Shown: one piece after another, positions 10,701 through 22,700 of the stretch
Numbering within the stretch: the stretch's first letter is position 1
How the letters are laid out: each line of letters starts with the position of its first letter
From: Desulfobacteraceae bacterium
GTDB lineage: Bacteria; Desulfobacterota; Desulfobacteria; Desulfobacterales; Desulfosarcinaceae
NCBI GenBank assembly: GCA_003599575.1
Contig: QZKV01000102.1
Location: forward strand, 1-33,737
Length of the DNA: 33,737 nucleotides
Reading direction: 5' to 3'
Program-made: the position numbers and the translations under genes
Notes under the pieces: model-generated
What the model was told of the DNA's origin: nothing
Database searches by the model: none
The model's input: only the letters and a program-made list of their open reading frames with translations

Positions 10701-13700
10701 AACCCCGCGAACGTTTCCGAATGCGGCAAAAGGGTACTGAATTTCTTCGAGGCCGCCAATCCGACGTTTCCATCCGCATCAATGAGATAGAGATCCACAT
10801 GGACATCATCGGCCTGGATTGTGCCTGTATTTCTTACAACCAGACTGGCGCCGAAAGTGCCGCCCTGCAGGGGTACCTGGGGAAGAATGTGAATATCTTC
10901 GGACGATACTTGGAGATTGGGCAGAGCATCCGCATCGAGGGTGACATGGATATCATCGGATTCCCAACTTTCATTTCCAGCGGCATCCTTTGCAACGGCA
11001 TGGAATTTGTTTTCACCGGGAATCAAACTGACATCGGAGAACTCGAAAAATCCTGCCGGCTTGATCAAATGCGCCATACCCCATGCCGAATAGAAAATTT
11101 CTCCGGTTGGCAGCCAATCGATGCTGATAGGTGAAAATTTATCAATTTCCACAACCATTTCAGGTAGGGTTTGTCCGGCGGCGTCCTTGATCCACAATTG
11201 AATTCCTTCGTCGTATTCAGTGGTAAACATGATGTGTGCGCCACCCGGCGCCCAGTCGAATTCAACCTCAGCATCGCCGGAAAATGTTACTTGGCGGGTC
11301 TGTGCCGAAATCAAGTTATAGGCAAACAAATCGGTAGAGCTGTTTGCCACGGCGGCAAATGCAAGTTCTTCACTGTTCGGAGACCAAGCCAAACGGTCGC
11401 TGCCCGCGAGGTCGGATATCTGATACTCCAACCCGATGACCTGCAAGGTATGCAGGTTCAGCAAGAAAAGCATGCGGTCTTTAAGATAGGCTATTTTTTG
11501 GCCGTCCGGAGATATTTCCGCATAATCGGGTGCAAGATTCTGCGTTTTCTGGGTCAAGGTATCCGAGGCAATATCTCTGACCCAGATATCTGCGCTGCCG
11601 CCCCGATTTGATACAAATGCGATCCGGGAGCCTTCAGCCGACCAGGAAGGAAATATCTCCACCACGTTAACATCGCTGGTCAGCTGCGTAGTTTTTCGTT
11701 CTTCCACATCATAGATGTGGATTCGATTGGACGAATTGACATAGATGAATCTTTTCCCATCGGAGGACCACTTGATGGCGGGGTCTTGGAGACTGCTCGT
11801 GAAAGTTCCCACAAGTGAATCAGTTGCCAGATACCGGATATTGGAACTCCAGCCATAGGGTCTTGTAAAAGCCACAAGCAGGCCGTCCGGGGAAACGGCG
11901 GCAATCATATCGATGCCGCTTATGCCGCGTCTTTGTATATCGGTCGCACCCGATGCAGTGACACCACCTGCTGGTTTATCGTTGTGGAACAAGCTTATCG
12001 TCGCTTCCGCCTCCGACAGCCCCTTCACGGATGTTTTCGATTGCTTTACTGTAGTGGGATTGGCGCTGACGGTCGGATAGATCAGAACCGGTTTGGATGG
12101 CGGGGCGATATCGCGGGGGATACCGGCGGTTTCGTTTGAAACGATGATCTGATTGCCATTGGGATCAACCATAACCAGCAAGTAGTAATAGGCGTTTGCG
12201 TTGGTCAATCCCATATCCGTGTAACAGGTACCGGTAATGACATCGGTGTTGATCTTGGTGTATTCCCCGCCAGGGGAACCTGCGCGGTACAGATGATATC
12301 CAATGAAGCCGCCCTCTGCCGGTTCCCAGCAGATAATCAGGGCTTTTCCTTCAAAAACAGGCGTGATGTTCAAGTCAAGGGGGTCTTCAGGCGCTTCAGG
12401 AGTAATCGCCGCGCCGGCTTCATCGGAGCAGGCGCTTTCATTACCCGTAAAAGTCATCGCAGCCACGCGATAGGTGTGGGCGCCTGCGATCCGATCCGGA
12501 TCAAGATAGGTGGTCTCGGTGGCGAACGCCTGGTTTATCCTGTTCCACCCGCCGGCTGTATTCTTGTAGATTTTGAAACCGGCGAACGGCGCGCCCGTGC
12601 TATGCGTCCAGTTTAAGATGACGTCTGAACCGTTTGCTTCGGCAATCAGATTTTGCGGTACGGCGGGGGCCGGCTCCCGGGCCAGCAAACTTTCAGTGCC
12701 GTATCTATCAATGGCCGAGACTTGATAAAAGATTTCGCCGTTCAGCGGATCCAGATCTTCATAAAATGTTTGTCGAATGGGGTTTTCTTTTAGAATTCGG
12801 ACTTCGGCCAACCTGATGCGGTTGTCCGAAGAGGGGGTCGGGGATGTGATCCAGATTCGAATGGCTTGTGTTCCGAAAGGCGGGGCAAGATCGAATGCAT
12901 TGACCTTTTCATGATTTTCGGAAACCCTGGCCAGGGTCATCCAGCCATTTGCGAGCCTGGCCTGGATTTCATAGTCCCGGCCCGCAAAAAGGGCGCTCGC
13001 TTCATCCCCAAACCATACGATTTCAACATAATTGACCAGCTCATAGGCGGAAAATTGTATCTGCCACCACACGGGATCACGCTCGAAAGAACAATTCCAA
13101 TAGGTATTGCTATTGCGATCCACAGCCCTGTTCGTGTTGGTATTGCAGGAGGCACTGGTCGTCCCACCGCTCAGATAAGACGGTTCATTGACCATTTGAC
13201 CATCCGCATAAATGTTATAGCCGAAGATATCGATTTCGCTGTTCGCATTCCAAGCCAGGCCCGTCCCGGTCGCAGCGTCCATGGACAGCCCGGTCGGGGC
13301 CGAGGGTCTGGTATTGAAAACAGCCGCAACCATTTCAGAAATCTTGCTGGTGTTTCCCGAGGCATCGATGCCTTTTGCAGTGATGCGGAATTCATCATCC
13401 GGGTCAAGGGCGGTATCAAAATTAAACCGGCCGTCCGCACCGGCAGTTGTCACCGCTGTCCGGTTCGCGCCGGAGGCCGCTGAAATGTGCATCTCCACTG
13501 TTACATCGGCCGCCGCGCTTCCCTTGATGGTAATATGGCTTTCTTTGCCCGGAAAAGGCGGTTGCTCGAGCACAGGGGTATAAATGTGTGCTTCAACACT
13601 TTGCGAAGTCAGGCTTTCATTTCCTTTTGAATCGACTGCCGTAACCGCAAAAACATATCGGGCGTCCTCCCATCCGATCCTTTCAAAGCTGTTTTGAGAG

Positions 13701-16700
13701 ATAAGGCTCGAGTTCAGTTTGAAATTATTTGTATCGGCTATCCTGTAAATATTGTATCCGGCAAAATCCGGTTCCGCGTTGGCGTCCCATGAAAAAGTCA
13801 GATTTCCACCTTCGACGCGGACGGCGAGCCCCTGAGGCACAGCCGGCGGCATCAAGTCTGTATACTCGACGGTAATCTCAGGTGGGGCCGGATCTGTTTG
13901 CTGGGTTTTGTCCGTGGCCACCGCACGCAGGAGATATTTGCCGTGGCTCAGGCCTGCAGCGGCTGAGTCAAGATGGGCGGTAAACGGCCTTTCGGTGACG
14001 GCATGGCCGATATCGCTCCAAACGGCGGCGCCTAAAGGCTTGAATTGAAAAAGAACCGATAAGATGTCCAGATCCGGCGACTGGGCATTGATGGTTAATA
14101 GGCCATCGAACTTGCCGTTGTGTGCGGGGGATGTGATTTGCGCACGGGGGGCGCGCGCATCTATTGTCACTTCTTTGCGATTGGACGGCAGGCTGGTGTT
14201 TCCCGCCGCATCAACGGCCACGATATAATAGGTGTGCGCTCCGTCCGGCAGACTTGCATCCGTGTAGGCGGTTCCGGTGACGAGATACGGGCCGAAAAAA
14301 GTAATTGTGGCATTGCCGGCATTGGCCAGTTCATGATTCCTGTACACGAGGTAACCGGCAAGGTCCGGCTCGCCATTGGCTTGCCAAGTCAAAGTGACGG
14401 AATTGGCGCTTGCTGTTGCTGAAACAAGCACCGGCGCGGCCGGCGGCGAATGGTCGAGCGTCACCATGATTTGATGCGAATTGGTATTGCCGTCCAGATC
14501 TTCCGCTTCCAGTTTGAGGGCATACCGCCCTTCGGAAAACTCCGAAGTACTCCACGGCGTGAGCAACCCCTTGATCACCGGCACCGGCGATGTGCGAATC
14601 AGGTGCCATTCGTACGGCCCCTCGGGGCCGGCTGCCAATCCCGCGAAAACACGGTAGACTTTAAAATCTTCGGAACTCGAGGCGCTTCCGAAGATATCCA
14701 CGGTGCCGCTGACGGAAGCACCATCTTTCGGCGCGTCTATGCGGGCCGTCGGACCGACCATATCGACCGTCATGGCCAGCGCATTGGAAGGGGCACTTTC
14801 CCATCCGGCCAAATCCACTGCCTTGACGATGTAGGTATAACGGCCCTCCTTGAGATTCTGATCCAGGTACTGAATATCGGCAATCAAGCCGGTGTTGAGT
14901 TTCAGATTGTTGCGATAGAGATTGTAGCCGGCGATATCCGCTTCAGGGTTTTGCGTCCAGTTCAAACGAATATCGTTCTTGGACACCGTCTCGGCGGAGA
15001 GAACCGGTGCGGCGGGCGGCTGGGTATCGACTTTGAAGCCGGTGAGCAGCTCGGTCCGGTTGCCGATGGCATCCTCGGCGCGGATTTTCAGGCAGTAGTC
15101 ACCATCCGCGGGCAGCGGACTCAAAAAGGCCAGCATGTTCTCTTCCACCGGCGCGGCAGATTTTCGCAGCAGCGACCAGTTTTCGGCGGCGGGGCAATCG
15201 TTTTCAGCTATTTCGACGGCATATTCGATCAGATGACGGTCGCTTACCGATCCCGATATGGGGGTCTGTTCTCTCAAATAGCCATTCTGATTTGTAAAAT
15301 CGCGGATCGACACGACCGGGGGGGTGTTGTCCAGGCGGACATGCATGGTTCGCTCGGCTGTCCAGCCCGCGCGGTCTCTGACCAGAAGAGAAAGCGTATA
15401 AGGCCCGTCCGCGAGGTTGCCTTGGGGGCCCACCTGCCAGGTGCAAAGATCTTCGGTCTGCGGCAGGGCATTTCCGGATGCGAGGGTAGTCCAGGTATCC
15501 GGAGAAAATCCAGCTCCGTATCGCATCGTCCAATCCAGTAGATTGGCTTCGGCGATGATTCCCTTCACCGGGAGCGCGCCCTTATCCATGCCGAACAATT
15601 CGTCTTCGAGGGGCGCCAGGATTTCCACTGCCGGCGGTGTTTTGTCGATGGTGAAACGTATTGCGCTCTCGCTGATGTTTTCACCTTTGTCCCCAGCCCG
15701 GACCTTTAGGGTGTAGGCACCTTCCGCCAGGTCGGCCAGCTCCTGGAATCGATGATCAAGGCGGTTTTGATGGCCTGTCTCGATGGGATGGGTAGTGCTG
15801 TCATCCGAATAGGATATCGTGTAGACATCGATATTCAAATCATGGATGGTTCCCTTGATGAGGACGCTTTGTTTCACATAGGCCGGATCAAGCGGCTGTA
15901 GCATTTCGATCACGGGCGGCAAGGTGTCCACGACCGCCTGCACAGCGGTCTCCTGGAGAATCGCGGTGTTGGCCGAAAGGGCGACTTTGAGCGAGACCTT
16001 GTATTTTCCATCAGGCACGCTGGTCCCTGCGTTGTCCCTGCCGTCCCAATGGTATGAGTGCGGACCCGCAGGCACCGAATTCAGAGCAAATGTTTTTACA
16101 ACCGCAGCGCCGGCATCGTAAATGTCGATGACCACATCGCAGGTTTCGGCTAGCTCATAGAGGATTTGAAGGTTTTCCAGCCTGCCGTCTCCATTGGGAG
16201 AAAAAAGTTCCGGGGCGGCCTTTAAGAATTTGATCAAATCCATACGCTGGGCAAGCAGGAGGGTGACGCTGGTTTCACGTGAATTTCCCACATCGTCCAC
16301 GCCACTTAATCTCAACGTCCATTCGCCTTCCAGCCCGAAGGTATTCCATTGTCCGAGAGTATCGTTGTCGATGGGATTGGCTCCGCTCTTTAGAACCGAC
16401 ACAGCCCCTGACACCGCATTTTCCACAGTCAACCGGTAGAGGCTGAAATTACAATCGCTCACGGAGCCTGCGATCTGAACGACGGTCCCGAGCGGATCGG
16501 CGGCCTGCGGGTAGGCAATGATCGCCAGCGGCGGGGTGTTGTCCACTTCGATCGGCAAATGCTTTTCCACGACATTTCCGCACAAGTCCTCGGCCCTCAC
16601 AAGGATCGTATAATTCCCATCCGGAACGAAGGCGCCGCTGTCATTTCTTCCATTCCAAACAACTTTGTCATGGGTTCCGGCATTTACGTGGCCGGAAAAA

Positions 16701-19700
16701 AGGGTTACGACCGGCGTGGTTGCCTCAAAAACTTTTATATTCAAGGCAGTGTATTTCCCCACCGTGAAGTAGATGTCGGCTTCATCAAAAAGGCCGTCCT
16801 GATTAGGCGAAAACAGGTCCTTATCGGTGTAAGCGGTCAGGGGGACGATCTTGCTCATTTGCACGACGGAGCGATGGCAGTTCACGTTTCCGGCGATATC
16901 CGTGACTCTGAGTTGGATCGTGTAAATCTCTCCATTCAGGTTTGTGACATCCCAGGCCCCAATGTGGCCTTGCTTGGAAGATTCGATAACCATGGGGCAG
17001 CTGGCACGACCGTCTTGGCATCCCCCGCGTGACAGGGCCGGCTTCCAGGCGGCGGTATTTTCCCCTTCACTGTAGTATAATTCAATGCGCTTGACACCGT
17101 AGTCATCGGTTGCAAAACCCTCCACGTTGACTGCAAACCAATCTCCGGCCGGGTCGGTTATCCGCACGGGGCAAATCTCCGCCGCTCTGTCGGGATAGAT
17201 GATTCCGGCTTCGGGAAGCCGCCGGTCGACCACAAGGCGGTCCCATGCGGCCAATGTTCTAATCTCGTCTTGATGAACGAATTCAAGAATTGCCTTGATC
17301 TCATAACCGCCCTCCGGCAAACCGGAGGTATCGACTTTGATGCCGCTCCACTTTTCCATACCAAGGTCCAAGCGCTTCAGCAGCTTGAATTCAGCGGACT
17401 CCTTGAGGTAGTAGCTCAATGTTTTAAGTTTTATGCTCGATGATTGGCGAACAGTAAACCCAGCCATGACTTCCACCTTGGAGGAGGAGTATCCCTGGCA
17501 GGCGCCGGCTTCAGCGTATATGACATTCAGCGTCAGTTCTCCGGCAAATGGCAATTCGGGTTCGCTGCCTTCGCTTTCACATGGACCCGTGGGGAATTGG
17601 ACTGAATTGCTGATGTATTGCGAGCCGTTTTCGCCGGTACCGACCATTCGGATGGTGTATGCATGACCGCTGTCGGCGATGGGATGATGGTTGCCGATGA
17701 AAATGACATCCAAAGGCGTATCGTAAACTTCGTATGCATCGAAAATCGTCCAGGACCTGAAGTTTGGATCGGTTTGACTCAAGGCCTGCAATTCCTGTGT
17801 ATCAAGATTATCGGGAAGCGATATCCGGGCATTCAGCGTGTATCCCATCGATTCCGGAGTAAAACAGAGGGAAATGTCAAACTCCGGGTCTGCAAGATAA
17901 ACAGGGTTGGAATAATGCACCTGGTTAAAAGCATTCTGCATCTCAAAGCGCACCGCTTTGACCGCACCGGGTTGGAATGAAGAATTGTCCCATAGGAAAA
18001 GGATTCTTCCAGAGGCCGGGTCGACGATCTGTTCGCCTTGAATCCATCGATTGTTGATGCGGTATTGAAGGGTGATATGCTGCAAGGGTTCTATGAATGT
18101 TTCCAGAACTTCGATTTGATGGAGGCCGGGTGCAATGCTCCAAGCAGGCAGGTTGCCCGGGGCAAATTGCCCGGCGGCATTTTTTTTCAGGGATATCAAA
18201 ACGCTGTCCCACCGAAAAAGCGCCCCTTTTTCTTCACGGAAATAAGCGCTGGCGATGCTTTTGTTTCCAGCGAAGTCTTCACAAACGATCCTGAAACGTT
18301 TGCCGATCATGAATTCAATGCTTTCGGGGAAGAAAAGGCGCAGCACCTTGGGTTGCGGCCTGCCATAATCATCAACGACCATTCTGTTGTTCTGATCCAC
18401 CGTCACCAATCGGCTTTGGCCTGCTTCAAATTCATGCCATTGTACAGGATTCCCGCCTTCTTCATATTCGATGGACCATGATTTGAAATTGGCATCTTCG
18501 GCCACTCCTGAAAGGGCAACGCTTATTCCTTTATCTTTATGCGGGAGCAACTCGCTGAAGGCCAACGATACATAGGGATGAACAGTATCGACGTTAAAGA
18601 AAAAGGTGTAGTCGAATATCCGTATTTGATAGAGTCCGTCCGCAACAATGCTGCCGTATTCGTCCAAACCGTCCCATGCAATGAGGTGCCTGCCAGGAAT
18701 GGGATAATCCTTCGCGATGGTGCGAACAAGGCCGTCATTTTCGTCAAGGATCTGGAATTCCAGATGGGCCGGCTCGTTGACGGTGAAGTGCAATTCAACG
18801 GAATCCTTTACCCCGTCGTTGTTCGGAGAAAACAATTCGCCGACCTTATAGAAGTTCGAGACGGCGGCCCGTGCGCCCCATGACGCTACGGTTTGAGTCG
18901 AAAGGCTGTTCCCGGCTTTATCGAAAGCGGTCAGTCGTACATAAAACATTCCATCATGCGGCGGGACCCATGTGGCCAGTACATCGTTGTCCACAGGTTT
19001 TTCTGCCGCGGGTGATAACAGGTTCCAAAAATCAGGATTTTCCAGGCTGGCATACTCCAGTAAATAGTGGGAAAAATTCAGGTCTATTGCAGTTCCTTTT
19101 AAGCTAATATGAGTTGCATCGTTTGTGACACGGACATTTGCGGTGAGGCTTAGAAGAGAGTGCATTGTATGGTAATCTGAACCATAATCATCAAAGACGA
19201 TATACTTACCGTTGGGGGATAGATATAGATCTATGACTTGACGATCGTGCTGCAATCTTGAGTATTCCAGATAATCAGGTTTTAGCTTGATAAAAGTGAA
19301 ATTGTCACTTCCATCGAGGTAAAGCATTTCCGAGCTAGAGCTAAGCCATGTAAAATGACTACCCCAGAAATAATCATTACAGAAACCTTCCGGAGGAGGC
19401 CACAAAGTATATGCAGCAGGCAGGGCAAAAGAGAGAGCGCATTTGTTCAAATCCCACGTGTAGGAACTAACTGGTATTGCGTCTTTGCTTCCTGAAATCG
19501 CATCGGTAATCATCATGTAGCCGAAATTGTCATCCTGAATAGCCACTTTATGGCCATCCGGCGACCAGAAAAAGTCTGTAATGTACCAATAGAAAGGGGC
19601 GGTTCCATCGTAAAGAATGGTACAGTCTCCGTTAAAATCACACATTCGTGCTTTTCCGTTAACGATATCATCTACTACAGCGAAATTTTTAGCTTCATGA

Positions 19701-22700
19701 CTGATGTAAATGTTATGGCTATACCTATCAGTATTGATCTTTATTGGACTGTCTCCCAGGTCTGCATCGATAATGTAATAATCATTTTTGACGGATTGTT
19801 TGTAATCCCGAAATAGGACTTTGGAATTATCGAGCCAATATAATTCCCTATAACCTGAGAAATAAAAACCAGGGTATGTCTCCAGGTTATAGATCGGTTC
19901 CCTACTCCCGTCTGTGTCGACTTTCATTATTCTTGTCCCGGTCATGTATAACAATTTGGTACTATCAGGACTCCAGCGAACACAAAAATCGTTTGGGGTT
20001 GAATCAGGGAGTATTTCGATTTTCTTCGATCCATCCTTGTTGATGATGTTTACTTTAGAAGTATTGGTCAATCTGTTCCAGGTCCAGTACGCAACAAAGG
20101 CGCCGTTGGGAGACCAATAGAGATTCCTGATAAATTCCTCTGGGATTTTTATGCAGGAACCACAATTTCCCGCGTCATATGAATCAAGGAGCGTTAGATT
20201 TTTTCCATATTGATCAACCGTCCAGAGCTGTATGTAATCAGCATTTTGGCTGCTTTTCAGTTTGGTTAAAATAAAGGCCGCCGACTCTCCGTCTGGTGAT
20301 ATCGCAAAGCCATTATATTGGTTGAAATTTTTGTCAAACTTGGTCACATTTAGAGTGCTGGCCCCGCCATAATCGAAGAAATATCCCGTATACTCTCCAG
20401 ATTGGCGCCACTCATCAGGAACAATCCGCACGGTATTCATACCATCCGGGTTCACGGTATATAGGCCATCATCTTTGTACATTAGCTTGCTGTCATCTGG
20501 AAACCACCTGTAATCGCGTTTCAGGATCGTGTTTTGCTTCAAAAAGCATGTCCCAACCGCATCGATCATCGAGGATCGATTGTTGTCCACCTCAACCGCT
20601 AGTCCGGAGATCACGCCGCCATTTAAACCCCGCACCTGCATCTGATAATCGCCGTCATCCACCACGCGGCCTTGGTCATCGAGTCCATCCCATTTTATGC
20701 TGCCGCTCAGGGCATTTTCGAATTCGGGCGCGGTAAAAACCCTGACAATATGACTTCTACGGTCCGTTACCACCACCTGGACCGTCTGAGGCATATCCAG
20801 CGCAAAGAAAAAGCGCGTGTCATCCTGAATGCCGTCGCCGTTCGGGGATATGTATCGCTCCGTCAGCCACAAATTGCTGTCCTGAACTCCCAGGCTGCGG
20901 GCGGCCACGTTATTGTGTTCGTTCAGTTCCTGGATTTCGTTGTCCGGATCGACCGTAACCACGATATCGTGGGCCCCCGTACGGCCGGTGGTATCAAAGG
21001 TGAATGAAGCACTCGCCGTGGAATTGGACGGGAATGTCGAAATGACGGTTGTTCCGAACACGTCAGTGCCCGCTTCTGCTTTCACTATGACATCGGCCGC
21101 AGCTTGTTGCCCGGTATTCTGTATAAACAGGTGGATGCCTACCGTCTCTCCTTCCGCCGGCGCGGAAGGGGTGAATGAAATGGAAGTGGTGGAAACGGCA
21201 AGATCCGGAAGTCCCAAAATCTCCAGGCTCTTGAAGGTGCCGTTATCGGTCTCGTCGATTTCTTCGATTTGGTTCGAGGGATCGACTTGGACAAACACGA
21301 TCCTGCTTCCGGAAAGGGCGATATCGGACCAGCTGAAGTTACAAGCGAGGCTCTCACCCCCCGGGATGCGAGTGATGACCGATCGACCGAGAAGTAAACC
21401 GCCCTCTCCCGGAACGCCGGCGTGAAACTCCACCGGGACATTTTCAGCGGCGGAATAGCCGGTGTTGTGGACCAGCACGGATATTTCTACCGCCTTGCCC
21501 TGGTGGGCGGGTTCAAGGGAGAAGGCGACATCCGTATGGGTCACCTTCAGATTCGGTTTTGTGGAAGCATTGACGGTGATCGGTGCCGAACCTGCGTTGT
21601 TGTCCTCCGACAGTTCCGCAAGAGCATCTTCCGGATCAACTTGCACGTTGATACGCAAGTTTTCACCAGGATAATTCGCTTTCCAGGTGATTTCATGGTG
21701 GGTCGTTGCGCCGGCAGGGATATCCACATGGGCGGTCCGGAGCAGGACGGCACTCTGCGGGGTATCCAGGCTGTAGCGTACGGCTACCTGGTAAGCGTTG
21801 GTTGTGCCTTTGTTTTTTATGGATGCGCCGATCGCCACGGATTGCATCAGGTCTACGGTGCCCGGGGCCGCAGAGACACTCGATACTTCGAGATCATACG
21901 AGTCAGTTGGGTAAAGGGCCTTGATGGCGGTATTGTTCACCCTGCTGGATTCGACGATGAGTCTGTCCGGGTCGATAACGATAAAATATCGACGCGTGCC
22001 GCCTTCCGCAACCGTCACGGTGTACTGGGCCTCAACGGAGGATTTGGCGGGAAAGGCAACGAGCTTTTCGCCCAGTTTGTTTTCTTCGGAGACCGCATTT
22101 TGATAGATGGCGACTTTGGCCTCCGGTACATCCGTCAGGCCGTTGTTCCATATCACTGCGCTGACTACCAGTTCGGCGGGCAAACTCGAAATGGACGCTG
22201 GTGAGAACGAAATGTCATTTGGGTTGATCGAAAGATCCGGCTGGATCATCGCCGTCAGGGTGGCATTGACGGCAAGGGCGGTCTGATATGGACTATTGAA
22301 CCAGCTTCCGTCCTCAGACTGGAGGCCGAGAATGTAATTAACGGCATTGCTCGTGCTGCCACCGGCCACATTCATCTCCTTTAAGATCAGAAGGGCCGAT
22401 GCCGTATCATAGATCGTGCTCGGGCTGTTGCCGAAGCCACCGTCGGTGTTTTGCTTGCTCAATAGCCACGCTAAGCCGTTTTGAATGTGATCGTCACATG
22501 AAAATGTTTGCCGATAAAGATGGAATGCGGCCAGGACTGCGGCTGTTTGCTCGACACTGCTTCCCCGGTCGTCATTTCCCCAGCCGCCATCCGTGTTCTG
22601 CCGGCCTTTCAGATAGGCGACGGCCCGGCCGACGGCAATCGGGTCGGCGTATGCAGCCATTGCCAAAACCTTTAAAACCAGAGCGGTGTCCGTCGGGTTG

